From the NCBI GenBank assembly GCA_964411985.1, contig CAYPNF010000048.1, positions 1-64,000 on the forward strand: a stretch of 64,000 bases of DNA, given 5' to 3'. The DNA comes from CAYPNF01 sp964411985 (lineage in GTDB: Bacteria > Verrucomicrobiota > Verrucomicrobiia > Limisphaerales > J093). Position numbers and translations under genes: made by a program. The notes beneath the pieces were generated by a model. It worked only from the letters and a program-made list of their open reading frames with translations, was not told the origin of the DNA and made no database searches. Below are positions 5,727-13,735 of this stretch, in pieces (the first letter of the stretch is position 1; each line of letters opens with the position of its first letter).

Positions 5727-7076
5727 CTACAACACCTTCGTCTGGCCAGGCATCGCGATCGGGTATTTCCCGTTGGCGTCGGGCATGACGGGTGCCGGGG
5801 AGTCCATGGTCAGTTTGTCCAAGCCAGGAGCGACCTCAATTTCGGAAGCCAGGGCCTCTTCCATCGTGATCATCTGACCCGATTCGGCCGCCATACGTCC
5901 CAGGATCGCCACCATGGCTGCCATGGCGCAGCGCTGGCTCTCGTTGTACTTCTTGTCCTGGCGGATCGCCTCAAACAACAGGTCGTGCTCGTACTGGTAG
6001 TGGTCGCACTCGGGCCCTTTGTATTGCCAGATCAAGTTTTGCGACAGCTGCTTGTGTCCTTTCCAGATTTTCGGTTGCGAGATGCCTTCGCCCAGCACTG
6101 CACAACCCGTCGCGCCCTGGATGACGTCACCAAAGAATCCCCAGGCGTTCGTAATGTGGCGACCTTGTGCGAACATCCGCGTGCCGTCCTCAAAGCGGTA
6201 TTCAACGGCGTAGTGATCGAACAGCTGATCGGCATCGGTCCGCACCTGGCGTCCGCCCATGCCTTGCGCCGCCACCGGCCAAGCGTCTTTGGTCCAGCAG
6301 CAGACGTCGATGTTGTGAATGAGCCAGTCGAGGAAGAAGGTGCCGTTTAGCCAGGTGAAATTGCTGTAATTGCGAATCTGGTGCGCCAATTCACTCATGC
6401 CCGGGGCCTTGGGACTAAACCCAACCGGACCGTGCATGCGATAAGCCCATGCGGTGATGACTTCGCCGATGAGGCCCTTATGGATTTGATCCACCGCCTC
6501 TTCCAGCGGTTTGTAGTGACGGCTCATGAGGCCGCCGGCGATCTTGATGTTCTTCGCTTCGGCATCTTTGCCCGCCTTCATCACGCGTCGAATCCCGGGT
6601 GCATCTACCGCGAAAGATTTCTCCATAAACACGTTACAGCCCTTGGAAACCGCGTATTCCACGTGCATTGGGCGGAAAGCGGGGGGTGTGGCCAGGAGGA
6701 CAACCCCGCCGGGGGAGACGGCGTCGATGGCCTTCTTGTACCCGTCTAACCCGACAAAGCGGCGTTCCTTTGCCACGTCGATCTTCCCAGCGAACTTGGC
6801 CTGGGCGTTCAGGTTGCTCATGCTCGACTCCAGTCGATCTGCGAAGAAGTCCGACATGGCGTAGAGCTGGGTCGGTCCCTGGGTGGACAAGGCGTTGGCC
6901 GCAGCGCCCGTACCGCGGCCGCCACAACCCACCAGGGCGATCTTGATGGTGTTGTTCTCGGCAACGTACCCTGGGCGGGCCACCGCGCCTGCCAAAGCAG
7001 CTCCCGCGGCAACTCTAGCCGTGGTTTTGAGAAACTCGCGTCGGGGGGTGAGAGAATTGGTAGTCGTATTTTCCAT
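5727..7076 (-). CDS. Tat-exported Gfo/Idh/MocA family oxidoreductase
   Basis: This 449-residue NAD(P)-dependent dehydrogenase belongs to the Gfo/Idh/MocA family, which oxidises sugars, inositols and related polyols. The N-terminus carries a twin-arginine motif RREFLK at 12-17 and a hydrophobic Ala-rich stretch, so it is exported folded, presumably with its cofactor. The Rossmann glycine motif VGCGGRGTGA is at 49-58. EKS at 152-154 takes the place of the usual EKP catalytic motif. Such Tat-exported members are greatly expanded in Planctomycetes and Verrucomicrobia. The gene stands alone and its substrate cannot be told. Confidence 0.9.
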   Translation of the reverse strand: MENTTTNSLTPRREFLKTTARVAAGAALAGAVARPGYVAENNTIKIALVGCGGRGTGAAANALSTQGPTQLYAMSDFFADRLESSMSNLNAQAKFAGKIDVAKERRFVGLDGYKKAIDAVSPGGVVLLATPPAFRPMHVEYAVSKGCNVFMEKSFAVDAPGIRRVMKAGKDAEAKNIKIAGGLMSRHYKPLEEAVDQIHKGLIGEVITAWAYRMHGPVGFSPKAPGMSELAHQIRNYSNFTWLNGTFFLDWLIHNIDVCCWTKDAWPVAAQGMGGRQVRTDADQLFDHYAVEYRFEDGTRMFAQGRHITNAWGFFGDVIQGATGCAVLGEGISQPKIWKGHKQLSQNLIWQYKGPECDHYQYEHDLLFEAIRQDKKYNESQRCAMAAMVAILGRMAAESGQMITMEEALASEIEVAPGLDKLTMDSPAPVMPDANGKYPIAMPGQTKVL

Positions 7077-7421
7077 AGGATGCCGTGGATGTTGACGATT
7101 CTATTGCTGAAATCTGGCTTAAGCTTTCCCTTGCGCGGCAACGGTTGACAAGTAGAAACGTAAGCAACTCGGCCCGTTCAGACAGTTCCCTCCGAGCCAC
7201 AGACTTTGTGGTCGAGCGAAGGGATCGAGCATTCGAGTGTTCATAGGTTCCGATGTCGTTTGATGTTTGCCCAAGGCCTACCCCTCCGCTTTCAGGATCG
7301 TACAATGGTAAATATTGTACATCACCCAGAATCAAAATGGCCTAACAATGCCTGTCCCTTCTTCCTAACCGAACCCCGGCACGGCAACGCTTGACAAGCA
7401 GAAGCGCAAGCGATCCGAGGG
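7077..7421. other. Gene-free interval with a diverged 28-bp repeat and a palindrome
   Basis: No gene is seen. A 28-bp sequence beginning GCAACG.TTGACAAG occurs at 7138-7165 and again at 7384-7411 with about four differences, bracketing the interval. GTACAAT and ATTGTAC form a 7-bp inverted repeat at about 7302-7320. The interval separates the oxidoreductase start from the 3' end of the toxin gene. Confidence 0.5.
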
Positions 7422-7823
7422 TCACTGCGGCTCGATGACCTTCAGGCCTGCCACACAAGTGAAGTGACGTTTGTTGAACGTAGCCACTTCACTGCCGCGC
7501 TCCAATGCTGTGGCGGCAAGGATGACGTCGTAGGGGCTGATCATGCGCCCGGCCGCTTCCAACTCCGCCCAAATCCTCGCATGTTCACGGGCGGTCTGCT
7601 CCGTGTAGGGGATAATGGGCAACGGGGCCAGCACCGCCCGCAGGTATTGTTGCCGTTGGGCCTTGTGCATGCCGGTCGCCCTTTCTACTCCGTGATAGAG
7701 TTCTGCCACGGTAATGGCGGCCACTTCGAATTGCTCCTTGGGCCGGTTCGATACCCAAGCTTTCAGATCGAAAATACCCTTTTCACCCCGGATAATCACA
7801 TCCGCGTCGAGGATTATTGCCAT
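7422..7823 (-). CDS. PIN-domain toxin, VapC-like
   Basis: VapC toxins are Mg2+-dependent ribonucleases that cut tRNA or rRNA and stop growth when their antitoxin is lost. This 133-residue protein is almost entirely a PIN domain. The acidic residues are D6 and D8 in LDADVII, E41 in VAELYHG and D99 in ISPYDVILAATAL. In the last motif (ATFNKRHF, 114-121) Asn117 stands where many family members carry Asp. The gene overlaps its antitoxin partner by 10 bp, which couples translation and supports the pairing. The RNA target is unknown. Confidence 0.9.
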   Translation of the reverse strand: MAIILDADVIIRGEKGIFDLKAWVSNRPKEQFEVAAITVAELYHGVERATGMHKAQRQQYLRAVLAPLPIIPYTEQTAREHARIWAELEAAGRMISPYDVILAATALERGSEVATFNKRHFTCVAGLKVIEPQ

Positions 7824-8086
7824 TTGTCAGACGGAACTTGGAGTTTTTCGCGTGCAGCTCGCAACTCACCATGCCATGCGCGAGCTTCGTCCGCCGACAG
7901 CTCCGCCTGGTCGAGTGCTTCCGCCAAATCTCCTCCGGTGCAACGCTTTTCAGTGTCCGGCTCGATCCGAGCGACCGGCCGTCCGTTCTTCAGCAGCACA
8001 AAGGATGTGTTCTGGTAATGGGCGCGGTTGACACAGTCAGCGAAGTTGCGGGCCGCTTCGGTGACCGTGATCGTCAGCTTTTTCAT
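7814..8086 (-). CDS. Phd/YefM-type antitoxin of the VapC-like toxin
   Basis: The 90-residue protein starts ITVTEAARNFADCVNRA and continues SFVLLKNGRPVARIEP, the DNA-binding N-terminal fold of Phd/YefM antitoxins. The C-terminal part (about 55-90) is charged and probably disordered until it wraps the toxin. The antitoxin gene comes first in the pair, as usual, and such proteins repress their own promoter together with the toxin. A possible promoter lies immediately upstream at 8093-8120. Identification of the family is firm. Confidence 0.87.
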   Translation of the reverse strand: MKKLTITVTEAARNFADCVNRAHYQNTSFVLLKNGRPVARIEPDTEKRCTGGDLAEALDQAELSADEARAWHGELRAAREKLQVPSDKWQ

Positions 8087-8092
8087 AGAATC

Positions 8093-8120
8093 AGATTATC
8101 ACATTATTCCTAACAATCAA
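8093..8120 (-). promoter_or_regulatory. Possible promoter of the toxin-antitoxin operon
   Basis: Read on the minus strand, TTGATT (8120-8115) and TAATCT (8098-8093) are spaced by 16 bp. The expected transcription start falls almost on the ATG at 8086, which would make a leaderless or near-leaderless message. The AT-rich stretch between them could also hold the autoregulatory operator. Weak evidence. Confidence 0.3.
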
Positions 8121-8153
8121 GGGTCAATAGAGCTTCGCCAGAGGGGTCCCCCC

Positions 8154-8343
8154 ATGCCTGTCCCTTGTTGCCCCAAGGGACCTAGGCACTCTGTGCCGCT
8201 TCGGCGCTTCCCAACCACAAGCCAGTGTCAGAAACTACGCGCCCAACAATGCCTGTCCCTTTTTCACCCGCCCCTCCTTTCCCCAAGCGACCTGGGCGCT
8301 TTGCGCCACTTTGGCGCTTCTCGACCACGGGCCAGTGCCAGAA
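8154..8343. repeat. Two tandem diverged repeats of about 80-95 bp
   Basis: Copy A (8154-8233) and copy B (8249-8343) both start ATGCCTGTCCCTT and end with CCAGTGCCAGAA or CCAGTGTCAGAA. Between these they share CCCCAAG.GACCT and a hairpin-forming GGCGCTT region. Copy B has a small insertion near its start. The head matches the CTGTCCC elements elsewhere in the window, so this is probably a REP-type family. Confidence 0.6.
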
Positions 8344-8506
8344 GCGGGCATAAGGAGGCACACATCTCCACCGGCCTCCGGGGATCAAAACAACCACCTC
8401 ATATGTTAAACATTGGCTACCAATCACTAGTGTAGTTCTTGCTTATGTAGGCCCTGAGGGAACGGGTCCATGCCAGATTGGCGTGGCATCTGCTCTGTAA
8501 GGTTTC

Positions 8507-9640
8507 ATGATGAAGGACCAGGAACGTTCTGCGGTCGGCGTCAGCAAGTCGTCCAAGTTGGCGCGGTGCGGGCATCGTCCTTCACGGCGCCGGGGGGGCG
8601 TGGGTCGTTCGGACGAGGTGGCGAAGTCCCAGACCGTCGCGAAGGTGGTATCGGCCGAAGCGGACACCTGGACGATTGCCGAGCATGGGCCCAACCAGGT
8701 GGAGGAGTTGTTGGTCAAAGCCGGAGAGGGCTGTGCCCTGGAGAAAGCCCCCCTGGAGACCGTAACCGAAGCCAGTTCTGCCGGGCCGCTGCCCCAGGTT
8801 TCATACGGACGACGCGACGCCTTTCAGCTCTACCTACAGGAGATCGGGCAGACGCCCTTGCTGGGCGCGGATCAGGAGTCGGAGGTTGCGGTGCGGGTGC
8901 AGCAGGGAGATCCCGAGGCGCGTGAGTGGATGATCAAAGCCAACCTGCGTTTGGTGGTGAAGATCGCGCGCGATTTCGAGCACCTGGGCGTGCCTTTGCT
9001 GGACCTGATCAACGAAGGGAATATCGGCCTCATGCGGGCGGTGGACCGATTTGACCCCAATCGCGGCGCCAAATTCTCCACGTACGGAGCCTGGTGGATT
9101 CGCCAGGCGATTCTCCGCGCCATTTCGCGTCAGGCGAACGCCATTCGTTTGCCGGTGCATGTGGTGCGCCGGATCAGCAAACTCAAAGAAGCCACGTTGC
9201 GTCTCAAGGACCAACTGGGGCGTGAACCTACGGACGAGGAGTTGGCGGAGGAGTTGGAGATGAAGCTCAGCATGCTGCAACGTTCCAAGCAGAGCGCCGG
9301 GGTCTCTTCTACTTCCCTGGACACCCCACTGGGCGACGAAGATGACTCCAACCTGCTGGCCGACGTGGTGGCCGACGAGAAAGCGTTGACTCCCTACCGC
9401 AACCTCGAGGAGAAAACGAATGTCCAGATGATTCAGTCCTTGATGACCTCGCTCAACCCTCGCGAGCAGGCCATCCTTCAAGCCCGGTTTGGCCTCAGCG
9501 GCGACAATGAGAAAACGCTGGAGGAAATCGGCGACAGCCTGGGAATCACCCGGGAGCGCATCCGTCAGATCCAGGATGCGGCCATGCGCAAGCTGAAGAA
9601 GCGGATCCTCGGCTTGGAAATGCTGCAGCTTTCTGAATAG
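8507..9640 (+). CDS. RNA polymerase sigma-70 family factor (RpoD/RpoS group)
   Basis: Sigma factors direct RNA polymerase to promoters. After about 95 low-complexity residues, the 377-residue protein shows region 1.2 ([16 protein letters not shown], about 105-120). Region 2 runs about 144-213 and includes [27 protein letters not shown] and [14 protein letters not shown]. Region 3 follows, then region 4 with the helix-turn-helix [20 protein letters not shown] near 335-355. RLPVHVVRR replaces the RIPVHM typical of the housekeeping factor, so it is more likely a group 2 factor. ATGATG at 8507 follows a weak GTAAGG. Confidence 0.92.
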   Translation: MMKDQERSAVGVSKSSKLARCGHRPSRRRGGVGRSDEVAKSQTVAKVVSAEADTWTIAEHGPNQVEELLVKAGEGCALEKAPLETVTEASSAGPLPQVSYGRRDAFQLYLQEIGQTPLLGADQESEVAVRVQQGDPEAREWMIKANLRLVVKIARDFEHLGVPLLDLINEGNIGLMRAVDRFDPNRGAKFSTYGAWWIRQAILRAISRQANAIRLPVHVVRRISKLKEATLRLKDQLGREPTDEELAEELEMKLSMLQRSKQSAGVSSTSLDTPLGDEDDSNLLADVVADEKALTPYRNLEEKTNVQMIQSLMTSLNPREQAILQARFGLSGDNEKTLEEIGDSLGITRERIRQIQDAAMRKLKKRILGLEMLQLSE

Positions 9641-9679
9641 GCTCGCTTCGACCGACGCCCTTTGGGATAAGCGAAGGGC

Positions 9680-11353
9680 ATGAACCGAAGGCATTTCATC
9701 CAATCGAGTGGTGTCTCCTTGGGAGCGCTGCTGGTGGCCCCCGCAGTGGGGACGCTTTGTTCCTGCAGCACCAGCGGCAAGCCCACAACCGCTGCACCCA
9801 CCCTCGTCGTCCCTGAAGTGGTCCAAGTGCGGACCGAGGAGGGACTTCTGACGCTCGCTCCCTCCCGCGCCTCGACTTGGACGTGCGACACTGTGGAAGT
9901 GACCGTTCGTCCTGCCGGTGCGGTATTGCAGGTCTGGGTGGAATCCCCCACGGCTCGTGTCAAAACGGTCACCCTGGTCTGGCGGCGCTCGACGCAACCC
10001 TCCACCCTGTACCTTGGAGATGCTTGGGAACGTGCCTATGGAGATCTGGCGTGGAAGAAGGCCGACCCGGCCCGGGTGATGCCCTGGTATGTGATGGAGT
10101 TCGACGGGACCGTCACTCATGGCGCTGGGGTGAAGACCGGCTGTGCTTCCATGGCTTCCTGGAGAATGGGAGCCGAGACCTTGGACCTGGTGCTGGACGT
10201 ACGTTCCGGCGGTCGGGGAGTGCGGCTGGGCCAAAGACGCTTCCTGGCAGCGGAGATCGTTGTGCATCGGGGAAAGACCGGAGAAACCCCCTTTCAAGCG
10301 ACGCGGGAGCTGTGTCGCAAGATGTGCGACAAACCGTTGCTGCCGCGCGAGCCGATGGTGGGGATGCTCGACTGGTATTTCACCTACGGCAAATGCACTG
10401 ACCGCCTTTTTGTGGAGGAGTCAGAACTCTTTGCCAAACTGGTGGAAGGCTGCGGGGTGAAAGCCTTCGCTTTGGTGGATGCGGGCTGGGCGCCGGGCGA
10501 TCGCTCCTGTTGGCATGACGACCAGACCGTGAGTCATCCGGATTTTGGGAGCATTGAGAAACTACCCCAAAAGGTGCACGCCTTGGGCCTGGTGCCCGGC
10601 ATCTGGACCCGTGTCCTTTGCACAAACTCTCGTGACCCTGAATCCCTGCGTCTGCCGCGGGATCGGCGTTACCTCGACCCGAGTCTCCCGGAGAACCTGG
10701 CGCGCATTCGGAGCCTGATGCAACTGTTCCGCTCCTGGGGTTTTGGGGTCATCAAGCACGATTTCACCACTTTCGACATTTTCGGTCGTTGGGGATTCGA
10801 GATGGGCTCGGAGATGACGAATGACGGTTGGACTTTTCACGACGACACCCGGACCACCGCGGAGATTATCCTGGGCCTTTACCGGGCCATCCGCGAAGGG
10901 TGCGGCCCGGACGCCTCAATTATCGGCTGTAACACCGTAAGCCACCTGAGCGCCGGGTTCGTGGAGTACTGCCGCGTGGGCGACGACAGCGGGAACAACC
11001 TTGAGCGAGCGATGAAGTTCGGGTGCAACCCCTTTGCTTTCCGCCTCCCCCAGCACAATACCTTCTACGCCGCTGACCCCGATTGCGTGGGCAACCTCAA
11101 AGAGATTCCCTGGAAGTACAACCGCCAGTTCATCCAATTGGTGGCGGAGAGTGGCGCGCTTTTGCAGATCTCAGCCCGGCTCGGAGGAATCACGACGGAA
11201 CAACGCGATGCTATTCGCGCCGGTTGCCGGAGGATCGGAGAGCGTTCTCCCCGGCACCTCGAGCCCCTGGACTGGACAGAACACCACATCCCGGCCCGAT
11301 GGAGGATGGGGGACCGGGTGGTGGACCTGGACTGGGATCTGACGTCGGCGTAG
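9680..11353 (+). CDS. Exported GH36/GH27-like alpha-galactosidase family glycosidase
   Basis: The 557-residue protein opens with MNRRHFIQSS, a Tat-like twin-arginine start, followed by a hydrophobic stretch and a Cys/Ser-rich segment. From about residue 245 it follows the melibiase (beta/alpha)8 pattern: FALVDAGWAPGD, GLVPGIWTRVL, then GVIKHDFTTFD with the probable nucleophile Asp after KH. CRVGDDSGNN near 435 carries a likely acid/base Asp. The N-terminal 230 residues look like the beta-sandwich of GH36 enzymes. It probably cleaves alpha-galactosides outside the cytoplasm. It begins 39 bp after the sigma gene but need not be co-regulated. Confidence 0.75.
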   Translation: MNRRHFIQSSGVSLGALLVAPAVGTLCSCSTSGKPTTAAPTLVVPEVVQVRTEEGLLTLAPSRASTWTCDTVEVTVRPAGAVLQVWVESPTARVKTVTLVWRRSTQPSTLYLGDAWERAYGDLAWKKADPARVMPWYVMEFDGTVTHGAGVKTGCASMASWRMGAETLDLVLDVRSGGRGVRLGQRRFLAAEIVVHRGKTGETPFQATRELCRKMCDKPLLPREPMVGMLDWYFTYGKCTDRLFVEESELFAKLVEGCGVKAFALVDAGWAPGDRSCWHDDQTVSHPDFGSIEKLPQKVHALGLVPGIWTRVLCTNSRDPESLRLPRDRRYLDPSLPENLARIRSLMQLFRSWGFGVIKHDFTTFDIFGRWGFEMGSEMTNDGWTFHDDTRTTAEIILGLYRAIREGCGPDASIIGCNTVSHLSAGFVEYCRVGDDSGNNLERAMKFGCNPFAFRLPQHNTFYAADPDCVGNLKEIPWKYNRQFIQLVAESGALLQISARLGGITTEQRDAIRAGCRRIGERSPRHLEPLDWTEHHIPARWRMGDRVVDLDWDLTSA

Positions 11354-12046
11354 CTAACGCTTGATCTCTTTCTTCAGTCCGTCCACGCGGCCGTTCACTT
11401 CTTTCAGGGCCTTGCGGAGTTCCATGACTTCGTTCCGAAGTTTCTGGAGCTCCTGCTGGAGCGGGTCGGGGCCGTCGCGGCGTTGCATCTGCCCATCTTG
11501 GTTGTCTCGCGGCCCCTGGTGCTGTGACCTTTCGCGCATTTCCTGCATCATGCGTTCCTTGTCCATGGCGAGCCGATTGGCCGGTTCGTGCATGCCGGCG
11601 GCGTGCAAGTTGTCTATGGCCACCTGAAGATGGCGCATGCGCTGGCGAAACTCGGGGGTTTCCGGGCGGTTGTCGGGGCCGCTACCCATGCCAGGTTGCT
11701 GCCGCATCGGTTGCCCTTCTCGACGGTTGTCAGGGCCACCCCCCATTCCGGGCTGAGGCCGCATGGGTTCACCCTGCTGACGATCCCCTTGACGGTCACC
11801 CTGCATCCGATCCGCGTTATTCCGAAGTTCCTCCACCTCCATCATCAGCTTCTTGGCTTCATCATGGCGACCGTCGGCTTTGAGATCGGCGGCTTTTCGT
11901 TCGATGTCGTTGGCCTTTTCGCGCATCAAGTCGGGCCGGGGGCCGTCTTGAGCGAAGATGGCGGTGGAAGACCAAACGCAGGCAGCCACCGCGAGAATAA
12001 CCGCCAGGCGGAGGGATCGTCGGGGAGAAAACAGGTTGAATCGCAT
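11354..12046 (-). CDS. Secreted coiled-coil protein with Gly/Pro/Gln repeats
   Basis: The 230-residue protein has a signal peptide (basic RRSLRLAV, hydrophobic core, probable cleavage after STAIFAQ near 33). A charged helix at about 38-80 and a heptad-like C-terminal coiled coil at about 195-230 (LQQELQKLRNEVMELRKAL) flank a central linker. The linker holds two near-identical units of about 20 residues built on MRPQPGMGGGPDNRREGQP (about 95-135). Similar Met/Arg/Gln-rich proteins are common in Planctomycetes and Verrucomicrobia, with unknown function. Its stop is 1 bp from that of the convergent glycosidase. Confidence 0.75.
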   Translation of the reverse strand: MRFNLFSPRRSLRLAVILAVAACVWSSTAIFAQDGPRPDLMREKANDIERKAADLKADGRHDEAKKLMMEVEELRNNADRMQGDRQGDRQQGEPMRPQPGMGGGPDNRREGQPMRQQPGMGSGPDNRPETPEFRQRMRHLQVAIDNLHAAGMHEPANRLAMDKERMMQEMRERSQHQGPRDNQDGQMQRRDGPDPLQQELQKLRNEVMELRKALKEVNGRVDGLKKEIKR

Positions 12047-12072
12047 AACGTCTTATCAGGTTAACTACTCTC

Positions 12073-12101
12073 AGTATAATCGTAAACAGTGAGACAAGCA
12101 A
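12073..12101 (-). promoter_or_regulatory. Promoter-like element of the coiled-coil protein gene
   Basis: On the minus strand TTGCTT (12101-12096) and TATACT (12078-12073) are spaced by 17 bp. The -10 box ends 26 bp before the ATG at 12046, leaving a leader of about 20 bases. The -10 is a good match and the -35 is weak. Confidence 0.4.
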
Positions 12102-12248
12102 ATGCCGGTTTCCTCCCCCCTTTGCGTGGGGTCAGGCGGATTGAGAAGGATTGAAAAGTGGCACCTGAGGGCGCACGCACTCTCCAAGAGCCTCGCTGGG
12201 CTGGGAGGAGGCAGGCCGAGGGAGAGGATGGCATTCCTGCGGGTCCCC

Positions 12249-13643
12249 TCAAGGAAGCAGAGCTACGCGATAGAAGCCGCTCACCGCCAGCCCCTCGCTG
12301 AATTCCAAATCTGCACCCGTGCCGGCGAACTCGGCGCGCGCCGTCCACTCGGAATCACTGACCGAGGCTTTGAATTCAACCCGGTACTTCTTCCCGGGGA
12401 GCGATCCAAATCGGAACGTCACCTTCTTGTCGGCCACCGAGGGTATGCCCAGTAGCGGGGCAGGAGATGGCTGGATGGTGCCACCGATCGCTGCATAGAC
12501 GGCCTGTGTGCCGTCAGCCAGGCGGACCAACAGTGCCACGTCGTCCCCCTGGCCGTCCACGAGGTGAATGTTGGTCCATTCCTGACCATCGAGCTTGGTC
12601 CGGGTAGTAAGATCAGGTGCGTAATACGGCAACACCTCCTCATAGGTTCCGTCCGTTCCAAAGGTGGCGGTGGCAACGTCCAGAGTGCCGCCAGTGAAAC
12701 GGGAGCCGAGGCCGTAGAAGCTGTTGCCACCGGCCGCCGACACCATTTCGCCAATGCCCAGGAAGGCGTTGGTGCCTTCGAGGTCCACGTTTACGAACTG
12801 GGTGCCCCGGGCGAAATAGGTCTTACTCCCGTTCTGGGCAGGATGCTTGTCGTTCCCATCGATTAACTTGGTAAGCGTACCGTCGGGACCGGCCCGATAG
12901 ATACCGTAGGGGCCTTTGCCTTGGGGATCCGCCGCAGCCACAAAGCCCACGTTTTGGCCGTCGAAAGCAATCTGGTATCGGCCGGGGTGGCCGGTGAATC
13001 CTCCCAAAGAGCCCGGTAGGTCGTCGCCGGTCTGAATGATCGTATGCAAAGCTGTGCCGTCCCAGCGCAAAATCCCATTCTTCATTGCGCCATTCTCGAA
13101 ATACTGCGAAGAGCCTACCACTTCGTGGCCCACCCGGACAGGGTAGCCGAATCCGCTGAGGATCTTGCCACCAACCTCGGTAGCCGAGTCGAGCACCTTG
13201 GTGATGACTCCCTCGCGCCACTCGAACAGGCCGTAAACAAATCCAGGCCGGCCGTAGAACACCTCGCCCACAAAGTTGAGCGCACCTTCGGTCTCATCGG
13301 TCGTGAAATGAACCGTGTCGAATGGGCTGCCGGTGGGGGCCATCGTGTCGGTATAGACAAGCTTGGTGAGCGTGCCATTCTGCCACCGGAACAAACCCTT
13401 CTTGTTCTGGCTCTCGCCGGCCACGATATGAATCTTGCCGTCCCGTAGGGTGAAGTGCTCGATTTCGTTGAAGAGAGCCCCTGGGGTGCCGGGAATGGGA
13501 TCCCCTTTGGCGAGCACCTTCACGAAGGGGCGTCCGAGCCATTCAGGATTGCCCTGAGCGCGGAGGGGAATAACCGTGCCGGCCGTCCACAAGGTTGCTA
13601 CGAGGACGTATCCGACTCGAATCCAGTAAGCGTTTCCAATCAT
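12249..13643 (-). CDS. Secreted beta-propeller-like protein with C-terminal beta module
   Basis: The 464-residue protein has a signal peptide with cleavage probably after IPLRAQ near residue 30. The body contains repeated blades of the type GLFRWQNGTLTKLVYT, GLFEWREGVITKVL, GILRWDGTALHTII and GIYRAGPDGTLTKLI at intervals of about 60-75 residues. These recall choice-of-anchor or DUF7453-type repeat proteins. The last 60 residues (KKYRVEFKASVSDSEW ... GFYRVALLP) form a short beta module found at the ends of many secreted verrucomicrobial proteins. No catalytic residues are apparent; role unknown. Confidence 0.72.
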   Translation of the reverse strand: MIGNAYWIRVGYVLVATLWTAGTVIPLRAQGNPEWLGRPFVKVLAKGDPIPGTPGALFNEIEHFTLRDGKIHIVAGESQNKKGLFRWQNGTLTKLVYTDTMAPTGSPFDTVHFTTDETEGALNFVGEVFYGRPGFVYGLFEWREGVITKVLDSATEVGGKILSGFGYPVRVGHEVVGSSQYFENGAMKNGILRWDGTALHTIIQTGDDLPGSLGGFTGHPGRYQIAFDGQNVGFVAAADPQGKGPYGIYRAGPDGTLTKLIDGNDKHPAQNGSKTYFARGTQFVNVDLEGTNAFLGIGEMVSAAGGNSFYGLGSRFTGGTLDVATATFGTDGTYEEVLPYYAPDLTTRTKLDGQEWTNIHLVDGQGDDVALLVRLADGTQAVYAAIGGTIQPSPAPLLGIPSVADKKVTFRFGSLPGKKYRVEFKASVSDSEWTARAEFAGTGADLEFSEGLAVSGFYRVALLP

Positions 13644-13700
13644 CGAAGCTGAGCTTACCAGGATTGGTGTATAGTTGCGAGTCTAATTATTATTACTAAC

Positions 13701-13715
13701 CTATCTAATAGATAG
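13701..13715. promoter_or_regulatory. 15-bp palindrome, possible operator
   Basis: CTATCTA-A-TAGATAG is a near-perfect palindrome in an AT-rich stretch, about 58 bp upstream of the start of the secreted propeller gene. The location suits an operator, but nothing else supports it. Confidence 0.25.
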
Positions 13716-13735
13716 CACTTTCGTCATTTGTCGGG

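Larger units (their letters stand above)
8087..8506. other. Gene-free interval between antitoxin and sigma factor genes
   Basis: The interval separates the divergently transcribed antitoxin and sigma factor genes. It contains two diverged direct repeats (8154-8233 and 8249-8343, listed separately) and an AT-richer stretch near 8395-8450 where the sigma-factor promoter may lie. I could not pick a convincing promoter there. No gene is seen. Confidence 0.55.

Noticed and set aside
11354..13643. Coiled-coil and propeller genes as an operon
   Set aside because: A promoter-like element sits between them and the gap is about 200 bp, so joint transcription is not supported.
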